Positions 8,690 through 17,882 of a stretch of DNA of 64,000 nt are shown in pieces. The notes below the pieces were generated by a model. It was not told the DNA's origin and did no database searches. It was given only the letters and a program-made list of their open reading frames with translations. A program made the position numbers and the translations under genes. The DNA lies in assembly GCA_001701165.1 (NCBI GenBank), contig DAAP01000065.1:35785-99784 (forward strand), written 5' to 3'. Source of the DNA: Bacteroidales bacterium H4 (GTDB lineage Bacteria; Bacteroidota; Bacteroidia; Bacteroidales; Muribaculaceae). Each line of letters opens with the position of its first letter. The first letter of the stretch is position 1.

Positions 8690-9849
8690 AGCGTATGTGA
8701 TTGTTGTACAGTATCTTCAATAATATTAACAATGGTCTCCGTAGCTTCGGGACGACCCATGGCGGCAGCATTTGCAGCCAGGGTTTCGCGGCGTGTCGGG
8801 TCGGCCAAGAGGCCGAGGACTGCGCCGGCAAGGTCGCGCATGGCATCCGCATCGGTCACAAGTATGGCCGCATCGCGCTTCACCAGAGCCATGGCGTTGT
8901 GGTACTGGTGGTTTTCGGCGACATTGGGCGAGGGCACAAGTACGGAGGCCTTGCCTAATAGTTGTAATTCGCTGATGGTGGATGCGCCGGCACGCGACAC
9001 CACCACATCGGCAGCGCGGTATGCCGTGGCCATATCGGCGATGAAAGTCGTGGCCTGCACGCCTTCGGGTATGGTTACCCGGGCATCGGGGGCATAAGTT
9101 TTGCCGGTCTGCCAAAGCACTTGGGCGCCGGTAGCGGCTATGGCACACGCTGCACCGTCGGCCAAGGCACAATTGATGGTGCGGGCGCCGAGACTTCCAC
9201 CAACGACTAGCACCAACGGACGCCCGGGGTCGAAGCCGAGAGCCTGACGTGCCTGCGAGGGCGTGAGGGTGCAGTCGCGCAAAGCAGCACGCACCGGGTT
9301 GCCCGTAAGGATGACGCGGTCGCCGGGGAAAAAGCGGTCCATGCCCTCGTATGCAACGCAAATGGCACGGGCGCGGCGCCCCAACAACTTGTTTGTAACT
9401 CCGGCATACGAATTCTGCTCTTGAAGCACCGTGGGCACGCCGGCACGCTGTGCTGCCTTAAGCAGCGGCCCGCTGGCGTATCCGCCAACACCTATGGCCA
9501 CATCGGGACGGAAGTCGCGCACCAAAGCACGACAGCGGCGAGTGGCCTTCCAAGCCAGCCATAGCACGCGGAAATTGCGCCACAGACGACGACGGTCAAG
9601 CCCGGCAATGGTCAGCCCATCGATGGAATAGCCGGCTGCGGGTACCCGCTCCATTTCCATACGTCCGTTGGCACCCACGAAGCGTATCTCGGCTTCGGGG
9701 TTGCGCCGCCGTATCTCATCGGCTATGGATAGCGCCGGGAAGATGTGCCCGCCGGTGCCGCCGCCGCTGATGATGACGCGATGCAGCAGTTCCCGACTTT
9801 TATTGCCGGCATTGGCGGTGGTTTTGGATGTTTCGATATCGGGTTGCAT
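8686..9849 (-). CDS. murG: UDP-GlcNAc--undecaprenyl-PP-MurNAc-pentapeptide GlcNAc transferase MurG
   Basis: GT28 enzyme at the inner face of the membrane that converts lipid I to lipid II. The glycine-rich loop GGGTGGH at residues 29-35 and the second loop VVGGSLGAR near 209 are characteristic; VSRAGASTISE near 305 is the UDP-GlcNAc-binding region. There is an N-terminal extension of about 22 residues before the conserved core. Length is 387. It is separated from ftsW by 38 bp containing a hexamer microsatellite. Confidence 0.97.
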   Translation of the reverse strand: MQPDIETSKTTANAGNKSRELLHRVIISGGGTGGHIFPALSIADEIRRRNPEAEIRFVGANGRMEMERVPAAGYSIDGLTIAGLDRRRLWRNFRVLWLAWKATRRCRALVRDFRPDVAIGVGGYASGPLLKAAQRAGVPTVLQEQNSYAGVTNKLLGRRARAICVAYEGMDRFFPGDRVILTGNPVRAALRDCTLTPSQARQALGFDPGRPLVLVVGGSLGARTINCALADGAACAIAATGAQVLWQTGKTYAPDARVTIPEGVQATTFIADMATAYRAADVVVSRAGASTISELQLLGKASVLVPSPNVAENHQYHNAMALVKRDAAILVTDADAMRDLAGAVLGLLADPTRRETLAANAAAMGRPEATETIVNIIEDTVQQSHTL

Positions 9850-9858
9850 GGTTTGCTT

Positions 9859-9880
9859 GTATGTGTATGTGTATGTGTAT
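9859..9880. repeat. Hexamer microsatellite (GTATGT, 3.7 copies)
   Basis: Three full GTATGT units plus GTAT lie in the 38-bp spacer between the ftsW stop and the murG start. Such runs can change length by slippage, but this one is short and outside the reading frames. Confidence 0.8.
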
Positions 9881-9887
9881 ATAGTCT

Positions 9888-11249
9888 CTACAGTACGGTA
9901 GGATTATCGGCAAGCACTTTGTCGTCTATTGTGCTGATACGGTCACGCATTTCCTCGCGTGCGCCACGGCGGGTGGCATGACGACTGACACTGAGCATGA
10001 TACCCAGTGCCACCGAGGTGATGATGACAGACGATCCTCCCTTGGATATGAGCGGCAAAGGCTGGCCGCTCACCGGCAGCGTTCCCACGACTATGCCTAT
10101 GTGCACAAGCGCCTGACAGGTAATAAACACGGACATGCCTATCACCAATAGTGCCGGATACGCCTTGGTGCATTTCGTAGCCAAATGTCCGGCGCGTAAC
10201 AGTAGGAATAAATATAGCAGCATCACCACCAATCCGCCCACCAGCCCGGTATCCTCGACGATGATGGCGTATATGTAGTCCGAAAAAGCCAATGGCAGAC
10301 GCGCAGCCTCGCGGGAGCGTCCCGGTCCAACACCGAAGATGCCACCATTGGCCTGCGCAATGTAGGAGTACTGCTCTTGTCTGTTTTCGCTGGTGATGGG
10401 TTCGTTATATTTGTCGGAGCGCATAAAGTTGAGTATACGGCTCTTGCGCACGTCCGAGCGGTCGGTCTCGATGCCACCGGCAACATTCTCGATACGTTGC
10501 GCCTCGTCGGCCTTCGACGTTGAAAACATCTTTATGCCTTCGTACCCTATGCCGAGTACGGCGTATATCCCGCAAACTATCAGCCATTTGCGCCAGCTGA
10601 CACCTCCTATAAGCATCATGGACAGGCTTATTATCATAAGTAGGGCGGTATTGGTGAGACCCTGGTTAATCAGCAACATTCCGAAGAACAGCACCGTACC
10701 GGAGACTAATATAATACCTCTATTGGAGATGTCGCGCCCGCCGTTGATCTGCGATACGGCCAGTACTCGCGCTATCAGCAGCGCCGCCGTCATTTTGAGT
10801 ATCTCGGACGGTTGGACCGTGACAATCAAAAGCGAAAACGAGCGACGCGCACCGTTGATGACATTGCCGAAGAACATCGTATAAATCGCAGCTCCGACAG
10901 CCAAGATGACTATCACAGTTGTCCATTTGTAGACCCGGTTGTAATGCATGCGCTGCAACAGCAGCATTATCAGAAATCCTACGGAGAGCAGCCCGACGTG
11001 GCGTAGCAGCGGATGTAGCACATTGCCGTTGACAATTTCGCGCGAAGATGCGCTGAAAAGCTCAACCACTGAGATCAGACACAGCATAATATATATACCC
11101 CAGATATACCGGTCGCTGCGCGGTCGTGGCCGTACCGCCTCTATGTCGGCGGCAGCACTGTCGCCCTTGGGCTTACGCACGGGTTCGGGTATGCCGTCAT
11201 CGTCATAGTGCATGGCGCGTGCCGGAGTATCTGCATCTTTGGTTGCCAT
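9888..11249 (-). CDS. ftsW: Lipid II polymerase FtsW (SEDS family)
   Basis: SEDS-family septal peptidoglycan glycosyltransferase, a polytopic inner-membrane protein. The start is set at the ATG at 11249 (MATKDADTP), giving 453 residues; the longer frame to 11438 adds a non-conserved, cysteine-containing stretch. About 45 hydrophilic residues precede the first membrane helix (YIWGIYIMLCLISVVELFSA). Family motifs include VQPSEILKMT and, near the C-terminus, HIGIVVGTLPVSGQPLPLIS, the conserved catalytic-side loop. It is the first dcw gene after an 8-kb stretch of unrelated genes, so it needs either a promoter in 11250-11715 or read-through. I do not see a consensus promoter there. Confidence 0.95.
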   Translation of the reverse strand: MATKDADTPARAMHYDDDGIPEPVRKPKGDSAAADIEAVRPRPRSDRYIWGIYIMLCLISVVELFSASSREIVNGNVLHPLLRHVGLLSVGFLIMLLLQRMHYNRVYKWTTVIVILAVGAAIYTMFFGNVINGARRSFSLLIVTVQPSEILKMTAALLIARVLAVSQINGGRDISNRGIILVSGTVLFFGMLLINQGLTNTALLMIISLSMMLIGGVSWRKWLIVCGIYAVLGIGYEGIKMFSTSKADEAQRIENVAGGIETDRSDVRKSRILNFMRSDKYNEPITSENRQEQYSYIAQANGGIFGVGPGRSREAARLPLAFSDYIYAIIVEDTGLVGGLVVMLLYLFLLLRAGHLATKCTKAYPALLVIGMSVFITCQALVHIGIVVGTLPVSGQPLPLISKGGSSVIITSVALGIMLSVSRHATRRGAREEMRDRISTIDDKVLADNPTVL

Positions 11250-11715
11250 TGGTATAAGTATATGTTTTCCTGTGTTTTGAGCCTCATCATGTTCCGGGGA
11301 CACACATATGCCGGTCGCCCGCACGGCGGACTCCCGACAAGTTGCGGTCGCGCCACACGCGCCGTCAGCGAGGCAGCGGATGTCGGCATCCGTGGCCTCG
11401 GTCTCGGGCGCTGTGTTTCGGATTGTAAAATTACACATTTTTTCGGCTCGCGCACCCTCCTTTCTCCGTTTTTTACCAATTTTATCCCTTTATGGAAAAG
11501 AAACGGGACAACCAAGATAATGTCGAATGTCGAATGTGGAATGTCGAATACGGAATGGGCTGCGCAGAGGCATAGCGGACAACGAAGTACGCGGAGTGGT
11601 GCGGTGTAGTCGGTGTACGCGGATTAGTGCTCAAAAAGCTGAATATGATTGAGCGGATGAATGTCCGGAGAAGGCCTTTGGCCATAATTAGACATTCAAC
11701 AGTAGAAATTAGATG
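11250..11715. other. Intergenic stretch upstream of ftsW
   Basis: No convincing gene. It contains a heptamer repeat (11518-11559) and a TAATTTTA sequence on the minus strand near 11426-11433 that is one base away from the Bacteroidetes -7 element; this is the only candidate ftsW promoter I see. Short open frames here have no recognisable content. Confidence 0.5.
11518..11559. repeat. Tandem heptamer repeat (GAATGTC, about 6 copies)
   Basis: Units read TAATGTC, GAATGTC, GAATGTG, GAATGTC, GAATACG, GAATGGG. The array is intergenic, between ftsW and the acyltransferase gene. Confidence 0.85.
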
Positions 11716-12732
11716 CTATTTTTCGGCGCATCTCATTCGAAATCTAACATTTCGAATGATTTTTCGCCAAGCCAAAGTCAGCAGATAGGATGCGATGAAG
11801 GACAGCAGACCGTTGGTCGCCACACCAAGGTCTATGTCGGCCAGGCGCAGCAGGTAATGTAGTATGGCGATATGTACCAGGTATATGCCGTAGGAACAGC
11901 GGCTCAGGCTGATGCATAGCCGCGCAAAGACGCCGCGCGGCGTCGGCAGGGACGTCAACAGAGCAAACAGGGCGGTTTGGATGACGATGACATTGACCCC
12001 GGAGAGGGACGTCACGGCGTCATAATAGCCCCAGCGCGTGGCCACGATTCCCATCTTGAGCGTCAACGGAACGGCTGCAGCAAATACCAACGACCAAAAG
12101 CACAATTGCCAACGGCACGAACGAGTGAATACGGGCCATCGTGTAAGGTAGTATCCGGCCACCATATAGCCCATGCAACCGTAAAAACCGGTGAATACAC
12201 CGCCTCCATCGTCCAGTATGGCGGTTTGGGCCGAGACCCATGGTAGCGTCCCGGCTGCAAGCCACAGCAGCAGAAAATACTCGATGCTGCGGCGTCGGGC
12301 CGTGGCAAGCCACGGCGACAGAAAGGGCGCGAAAAGGTAAAGTCCGACCATGGCCAACACAAACCACCCGGTGCCCCATGTCGGAGTGTATAGGCAGTAT
12401 AGTAGCCTGTGGCCGATGCTGACGTCCTGATGCGGCGTCAGATAGTAGTCCATCAGCAGATATACCACTGTCCAGAAGGCAAAAGCGGGTAGAAGCGCCC
12501 ACATGCGCCGGCGCACAAAAGCCCGTCCGCTGCGTACCGGAAATATCAGCGCGCCGGAGGTCATGAAAAACAGCACCGGCGTGCAAATATACGGGTGCAC
12601 TGCTTGGTAAACGCTCTCGTCCATATATTCGTGCACGGAGTGTAGCGCCACTACCATAATTATGGCGAACGCGCGCACTACGTCAAGACGCACATAGCGG
12701 CCGTCGATGCTGTCACGCATCGACGGCGCCAT
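11716..12732 (-). CDS. Acyltransferase-3 family membrane protein (OafA-like)
   Basis: Polytopic membrane acyltransferase of the family that O-acetylates or succinylates surface sugars. An early RLDVVRAFAIIMVVALHSVH segment carries the R/D and membrane His typical of the family, followed by about ten hydrophobic helices and a late SRCSYGIYLVHIAIL segment. The open frame extends to a GTG at 12762; I prefer the ATG at 12732 (338 residues), which fits the usual short N-terminus. It is the last gene of the block inserted between murD and ftsW. Substrate unknown. Confidence 0.85.
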   Translation of the reverse strand: MAPSMRDSIDGRYVRLDVVRAFAIIMVVALHSVHEYMDESVYQAVHPYICTPVLFFMTSGALIFPVRSGRAFVRRRMWALLPAFAFWTVVYLLMDYYLTPHQDVSIGHRLLYCLYTPTWGTGWFVLAMVGLYLFAPFLSPWLATARRRSIEYFLLLWLAAGTLPWVSAQTAILDDGGGVFTGFYGCMGYMVAGYYLTRWPVFTRSCRWQLCFWSLVFAAAVPLTLKMGIVATRWGYYDAVTSLSGVNVIVIQTALFALLTSLPTPRGVFARLCISLSRCSYGIYLVHIAILHYLLRLADIDLGVATNGLLSFIASYLLTLAWRKIIRNVRFRMRCAEK

Positions 12733-12775
12733 GGGTGTATATGTCTGCGATATAGCAGGCACTCAGATGTTTGTA

Positions 12776-13465
12776 TTATTTTTCGTCAGCAGATAGCAGG
12801 GGTAGCTCGTTGCGGACGCTCCACCAACCGATAATCATAAATACGGCTGCTACAAGAGCTGCAAGACCCATCAAAATGGTAAGCACTACTGCTCCGCCAA
12901 GCCCGTCGCCAATCAGGAAGGATAAGAAGTCACCGGTGCGGAAGAGTGCAATGACTGCTATAAGGGCGCTCACAGCAAGGATGACAAGCTGAATTGTGAA
13001 CGCGATGGACGCGATCCCCATAGATTTGAGCCCGAGGCCCTTGAGTGTACGGCATTCTTTATTGCTCTTAGCCATGTACATAATCGAGCAAACGAACAGT
13101 GCGATAGTCAGCAGCTTGACTATGACTATAGATGCTTTAGCTCCCTTGTATCCGAGAATCTGAGGTATCAGAATTATCAGTACCCAGTATGCCACGACAG
13201 CTATCACTATAACCAGTTGAGCCTTGAACAGGCGTTCGAAAGATGCGGCAACGGCGGCATTGAAACCCTTGAATGCACTCGATGTATTATATATACCTAC
13301 CAGCCAAAGGATAAGGCCGATGAGCGACACGACACCCACAGCAACAGATGCGGGTGCGAGAAGAGCAAGCAGTAAGCTGAGACCGTACATTAGTGTTACG
13401 CCGATAGCGCTGAGCATCGAGGCGTTTGAAAGCGCCGAAAGGCGAGCTTGTTCGTTTTGTTCCAT
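12776..13465 (-). CDS. Hypothetical polytopic membrane protein
   Basis: A 229-residue protein with about six hydrophobic helices in pairs, starting at the ATG at 13465. A loop near the middle is polar (MAKSNKECRTLKGLGLKSMG). I do not recognise a family. It is followed within 50 bp by the acyltransferase gene and preceded within 45 bp by the WYL regulator, all in one direction. Confidence 0.75.
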   Translation of the reverse strand: MEQNEQARLSALSNASMLSAIGVTLMYGLSLLLALLAPASVAVGVVSLIGLILWLVGIYNTSSAFKGFNAAVAASFERLFKAQLVIVIAVVAYWVLIILIPQILGYKGAKASIVIVKLLTIALFVCSIMYMAKSNKECRTLKGLGLKSMGIASIAFTIQLVILAVSALIAVIALFRTGDFLSFLIGDGLGGAVVLTILMGLAALVAAVFMIIGWWSVRNELPLLSADEK

Positions 13466-13507
13466 AAATAATTGTTTTTTTAAGTTAATAATAAAGTTGG
13501 GGATTTC

Positions 13508-14410
13508 TTATTTGTTTTCGTCATAGGGGGCAAGGGCGCGACGCAGGCGGTCGATGAGCATCACGCGCAATTCGGGCGGCGAAACCACTGTGATGCGATC
13601 CGCCTTGGACATCAGCTCCTCGACAAGGTCATCGGTGATGCGCATACGGTAGCGGAACAGTGAGAATCCGTCATGCACAAACTCCTCTTGCGAGGCGTGC
13701 AACGGCAACGCCCGCAGGTACTTGGCTTGTACATGATCGACACGCAACGTGATGGTCTTGGCAGCGGCACGCGTCACCACCAGGCCGAAACTGTCGCGGA
13801 AGTAGTCATCGGCATTGACATCCGGAGGCAGTTCGAAGGTCTTATGGGACAAGTGCACCCGGTCCATACGATCCAGGGCGTAGGTCTTGACACGGTTCTC
13901 GCGCACGTTGCGGCCTATGACGTACCACCGCTGATGAAATATGCGCACAAAATACGGCTCGAGCGTTACATCGCGATCGGGGCGGCTGCGCGTGAAGTTG
14001 TTGTAATCGAAAACTATGACACGGTTTTGGCGCAAGGCGTCAATGATAACGCCCAGATAGGTGCGGGCGCTGGGGACATCCTCGAGACAAATGCGTGACG
14101 CCACGCTGCGCCCCGCAGCGATAATGTCGTTGACTGCAGCGCTGTTGAGCATCCAGTCTGTCACTTCGCGGTTGTGGGCGTCTTCTTCGGTGATATAATA
14201 CTCGAAAGTCGAGTTGTCGCACTCGATGCTGAGTCCGAAGATGTCAAGTATGGCCTCACGATAGTTGTAGAAGGTGCGCCGCGTAAGGGCACGACCTTCC
14301 GAGACATCACTCTTCAGCCACAGCTCCGTCAGCTCGCGGCGCGAGATGCGTCGTCGACGACGTATGGTATCTATAATCCAAAAATATTTGCTTAATAGAT
14401 TGCGTGCCAT
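13508..14410 (-). CDS. WYL-domain transcriptional regulator
   Basis: A 300-residue protein. The N-terminal 80 residues look like a helix-turn-helix region (DTIRRRRRISRRELTELWLK). The middle and C-terminal parts match the WYL ligand-binding layout: FHQRWYVIGRN, with WYV in place of WYL, then YALDRMDRVHLSHKTFELP. WYL proteins sense ligands such as nucleic-acid products and regulate DNA-damage or defence genes in several phyla; what it controls here is unknown. It lies 35 bp after the symporter gene, so it could belong to the same transcript. No defence genes are near it. Confidence 0.85.
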   Translation of the reverse strand: MARNLLSKYFWIIDTIRRRRRISRRELTELWLKSDVSEGRALTRRTFYNYREAILDIFGLSIECDNSTFEYYITEEDAHNREVTDWMLNSAAVNDIIAAGRSVASRICLEDVPSARTYLGVIIDALRQNRVIVFDYNNFTRSRPDRDVTLEPYFVRIFHQRWYVIGRNVRENRVKTYALDRMDRVHLSHKTFELPPDVNADDYFRDSFGLVVTRAAAKTITLRVDHVQAKYLRALPLHASQEEFVHDGFSLFRYRMRITDDLVEELMSKADRITVVSPPELRVMLIDRLRRALAPYDENK

Positions 14411-14445
14411 TACCTTGCGTATTTATTATCCGACGCGGACTTATA

Positions 14446-15900
14446 TCAGACTTGTTTGCGCGGCTTGAGCAGCAGCAAAAGTCCCAGGATGGTGAAGGCG
14501 GCGTTCATCAGCAGCAACTCGAAGCTGGTGGTATAGTTACAATATTCCTTAAGCGCCCACTGGGTCACCCACGACAGCACGGGCGCAAGGATGCACACCG
14601 CCGGCACAAGGCAGTCGCGCACCGGGCGCTTGCAGGCCAGGCCGAATACGAAGAGGCCGAGTATGGGCCCGTAGGTATACGAGGCCAGGGTGTACACGGC
14701 GCTGATAGCGTCCTGATTGCTCAGATAGTAGAAGGCAATAATGACCAAGCCCATAGCCACGGACATACCCAGGTGTACCAAACGACGCGTGATGGCCAGC
14801 CGTCGATCGTCCATGCGACGGTTGGCGCCCATAATGTCCACTGTGAAGGACGTGGTCAGCGAGGTCAAAGCCGAACCGGCAGCCGAATAGGCGGCGGACA
14901 CCAGCCCGACGATGAAGAGTATACCAACAATTATCGGCATTCCGGGACTGTCAACCACGGCGGCAAAAGTGTCGTCCGGCTTGGCGGGATGAGCCATGCC
15001 CTTGCTGTCCATATATATCAGCAGCATCGTGCCCAAAATGAGGAACAACGCAATGACGAAGAATTGCGTGATGCCGCTCACAATCATATTCTTTTGGCTT
15101 TGGCGGCTGTCGCGGCAGGCCAAATTGCGCTGCATCATATCCTGGTCGAGGCCGTTGAGTGCTATGGCCATAAATATGCCGGCCAGAAATTGTTTCCAAA
15201 AGTAGGTGCCGGCCAAGGGGTCGTCAAAATAGAACATCTTGAACGACGAATGCGAGGTGACGGCGCTGAAAGCTTCGCCGAAATTCAACCCAAGGTTTCC
15301 GGCTATAAAGTATATGCACAGCCCCACCGACGCCACCAGGCAGAAGCTCTTGAGCGTGTCGGTCCAAATCAAAGTCTTGACGCCGCCCTGCACGGTGTAT
15401 ATCCATATCAGTAATATGCTGACTACCACCGTGATGGCAAAGGGTATGCCCAACGGGCCGAAGACCATGGACTGAAGCACGACGCATACGACATAGAAGC
15501 GCACGGCCGCACCCAACATCTTGCTGACAAAGAAGAACCATGCCCCGGTATGGTAGGTAGACTTGCCGAAACGGTCTTCAAGGTAGCCGTAGATGCTGAT
15601 GAGATTGCGCCGATAGAATATGGGTACCAACACAAAGGCTATGGCAAAGTACCCGACAATAAATCCGAGTACCATTTGCAAGTAGGAGTAGCCCTTGGCG
15701 GCCACCATGCCGGGGACGCTGATGAAGGTGACGCCGCTGATGGCAGCGCCTATCATAGCAAAGGCCACCAAGCCCCACGGCGCTTGGCGGTTGCCGTTGA
15801 AAAATGTCGAGTTGTTGCTGCCGCGCGAGGCAAACCAACTGATGACCATCAATAGGGCAAAGTATGCCGCGATGGTGATAATGACTATGGTAGGTGTCAC
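14446..15900 (-). CDS. Sodium:solute symporter family transporter
   Basis: A 484-residue SSS-family inner-membrane carrier with about 13 helices. Features include the N-terminal WFASRGSNNSTFFNGNRQ, AMIGAAISGVTFISVPG, and SAAYSAAGSALTSLTTSFTVD, a segment associated with the sodium site. The start is a GTG at 15900; no upstream ATG fits. It lies 53 bp downstream of the NamZ-type muramidase gene. Inference from context: it may import MurNAc or a related cell-wall sugar released by that enzyme. Confidence 0.88.
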   Translation of the reverse strand: MTPTIVIITIAAYFALLMVISWFASRGSNNSTFFNGNRQAPWGLVAFAMIGAAISGVTFISVPGMVAAKGYSYLQMVLGFIVGYFAIAFVLVPIFYRRNLISIYGYLEDRFGKSTYHTGAWFFFVSKMLGAAVRFYVVCVVLQSMVFGPLGIPFAITVVVSILLIWIYTVQGGVKTLIWTDTLKSFCLVASVGLCIYFIAGNLGLNFGEAFSAVTSHSSFKMFYFDDPLAGTYFWKQFLAGIFMAIALNGLDQDMMQRNLACRDSRQSQKNMIVSGITQFFVIALFLILGTMLLIYMDSKGMAHPAKPDDTFAAVVDSPGMPIIVGILFIVGLVSAAYSAAGSALTSLTTSFTVDIMGANRRMDDRRLAITRRLVHLGMSVAMGLVIIAFYYLSNQDAISAVYTLASYTYGPILGLFVFGLACKRPVRDCLVPAVCILAPVLSWVTQWALKEYCNYTTSFELLLMNAAFTILGLLLLLKPRKQV

Positions 15901-15953
15901 TGTAGTGTTATATTTTTGATTATATTATCGTTAGGTGTATTGTCGCGAAGATG

Positions 15954-17225
15954 CTATTCGGCATACAGCAGATAGGGACGGCGGCGGTCCTTGAAGACAC
16001 GCACGTCATCGGCCCACGTGGCGGCTATGGCACGGGCGTCCATACCATGCTCGATCATGGTACGGATATCGCCGCGGCCTATGAGTTTCTCGAAAAAGGC
16101 GGTAAAGAATTTGTCGCCGATACCGAGGTCTCGGTAAGCGTCTATGAGATAGGCCAAATTGACGCCGCCGGCTATAGCTTCGTCATCGCTGATGCCGCTG
16201 AGATCCACGCCGTGGCACAGGCGGTCCAACATCGGCGGATTTTTTGCGCCGGGGACACTACGCGGCGTAAATTCGTAGTCGCGACCCTTCATATCGGGAT
16301 GCCCGTAGACCATAAAGGGCTTATCCGTCCCTCGTCCCAGCGACACCGGAGTGGCCTCGAAATAGCACATAGCCGGATAGAGATACACAGCGGTCATGGT
16401 ACGCAGATTGGGCGACGGAGCTACGGGCAGGCGATAGCGCGTAGCGTGAGTGTATCCGGCACAGGGCACCACCGTGAGGCGGCAACGAGCACCATCTGCA
16501 AGCCATCCTTCGCCATTGGCCATCTGCGCCAATTCGCCGAGGGTCATGCCATGCACTACGGGTATGGGCAGACGCCCCACCCCGCTGGCGTATTTCATAT
16601 CCAGTACGGGGCCGTCCACGTACATGCCGTTGGGATTGGGTCGGTCGAGCACTACGAAGTCTTTGTCGTTGGCGGCGGCCTGCTCCATCAATCGTATCAT
16701 CGTGACATAATACGTGTAATAGCGCAGTCCTACGTCCTGTATATCACAGACTATCACATCAAATTTGGCCAGGACTTCGGGGGCTATGCCGCGGCGCTTG
16801 CCATCGTACAGCGATGCTATAGGTATCCCCGTCACCGGGTCGACGCTGCTGCTGACATGCTCGCCGGCATCGGCATTGCCGCGAAAACCGTGTTCGGGCG
16901 AAAATATCGTGGTAACGTTTACGCCGCCTTCGAGCATAATATCCAGGGTGTGGCGATTGCCAACCATTCCCGTATGGTTGGAGAATAGCGCTACGCGCTT
17001 GCCGCGCAATAGTGGCAGATACACTTCGGTACGAGCTGCCCCCACCACAACGTGGCTTCCGGCCGGGCATTGCGTCTCGGCAGTGCAGCAAGGTGTCTCG
17101 GCGGTGCTGACCACGGCAGCCGCGGCCGTATCATTGGCCGTGCAGTGCGGACATTGGGCGTAAGACAGCGCCGGCACCAGAGCCATACTCATCATCAATA
17201 TCTTTGCCTTAATTCTCTTATCCAT
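15954..17225 (-). CDS. Exo-beta-N-acetylmuramidase NamZ family protein (DUF1343)
   Basis: The ATG at 17225 gives 423 residues beginning with a signal peptide (MDKRIKAKILMMSMALVPA, then cleavage around SYA-QC), so the protein is exported. Conserved family segments: LFSNHTGMVG, FSPEHGFRGNADAG, DIQDVGLRYYTY and LDRPNPNG. Family members such as B. subtilis NamZ release terminal MurNAc from glycan ends, acting in peptidoglycan recycling. A Cys-rich 35-residue linker follows the signal peptide, and the Cys just after it makes a lipoprotein possible, though the lipobox is poor. A longer frame to 17393 has no signal-like start. Its neighbour is a sodium symporter. Confidence 0.88.
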   Translation of the reverse strand: MDKRIKAKILMMSMALVPALSYAQCPHCTANDTAAAAVVSTAETPCCTAETQCPAGSHVVVGAARTEVYLPLLRGKRVALFSNHTGMVGNRHTLDIMLEGGVNVTTIFSPEHGFRGNADAGEHVSSSVDPVTGIPIASLYDGKRRGIAPEVLAKFDVIVCDIQDVGLRYYTYYVTMIRLMEQAAANDKDFVVLDRPNPNGMYVDGPVLDMKYASGVGRLPIPVVHGMTLGELAQMANGEGWLADGARCRLTVVPCAGYTHATRYRLPVAPSPNLRTMTAVYLYPAMCYFEATPVSLGRGTDKPFMVYGHPDMKGRDYEFTPRSVPGAKNPPMLDRLCHGVDLSGISDDEAIAGGVNLAYLIDAYRDLGIGDKFFTAFFEKLIGRGDIRTMIEHGMDARAIAATWADDVRVFKDRRRPYLLYAE

Positions 17226-17882
17226 AAGGTAATACACGTATATACGGATACCTCGCATTGTCCGAAAAGCCCGGAGATACGCGGTCCCGTCTCTGTTTTT
17301 CGCTATAAAGGTACGGCAAATTTTTGGCACAAGCACACTAATCGCCGTTAAAAATGTGTTTTCCTCCCCGACGCCCCTCGCGACACATGCCATATAGGCC
17401 GAGGCTGCATTTGGCTCGTTGTTGCTTATACTCTTCTATTGTATTTTTTTAATGTCTCAGCGAAAAGTCCAACCAGCCCCATAGGCAAGATTTTTCATGC
17501 AAATTCTATAAGACTACTTGTCAGACTCTTACTCATACAGTACAGAGCTCGCAACACTTTTTCAAGGAACTTTTCGCCGAATTTGACATTTTTTCAAGGG
17601 AGTTTTCTGAGAGAATCACACTTTTTCAAGGGACTTTCGGGCATCATTGGCTTTTAACCAACAAATTATTCACCATCGCAAACGCAATACACGGCCGGTG
17701 GTCTCGTGTCTTGTGCAACGCTTCGGTACATTATCGCAAAGCGCACAAGCAGCCTACCCGGCTACCTGTATATTACTGATTTTATCTACCATTATCCGGT
17801 TATTCAGCTCCGCCATACAAGTCAGAGAATACGTCGGTATCCTTCATTCGACACGATAGATATCTCGAAGCGGTTTGTTCGG
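17226..17882. other. Intergenic stretch with a 32-bp tandem repeat
   Basis: I see no supportable gene in 657 bp. The notable content is a three-unit repeat at 17555-17650. Upstream of namZ on the minus strand a TACCTTTA differs by one base from the -7 promoter element, without a matching -33 element. Confidence 0.5.
17555..17650. repeat. Three tandem 32-bp units with a conserved core
   Basis: Units start at 17555, 17587 and 17619. The first 20 bases of each unit are nearly identical around TTTTTCAAGG; the remaining 12 bases differ. The period of 32 is not a multiple of three, so this is not a coding repeat. It lies between a transporter gene and namZ. Function unknown. Confidence 0.85.

Noticed and set aside
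7358..9097. Long open frame (579 codons) on the plus strand
   Set aside because: It lies opposite murC and murG, which have complete catalytic motifs. Its translation has no recognisable domain; it is a shadow of codon bias on the other strand.
17439..17657. Possible small protein covering the 32-bp repeats
   Set aside because: The repeat period is not a multiple of three, the frame has no start context and no family content.
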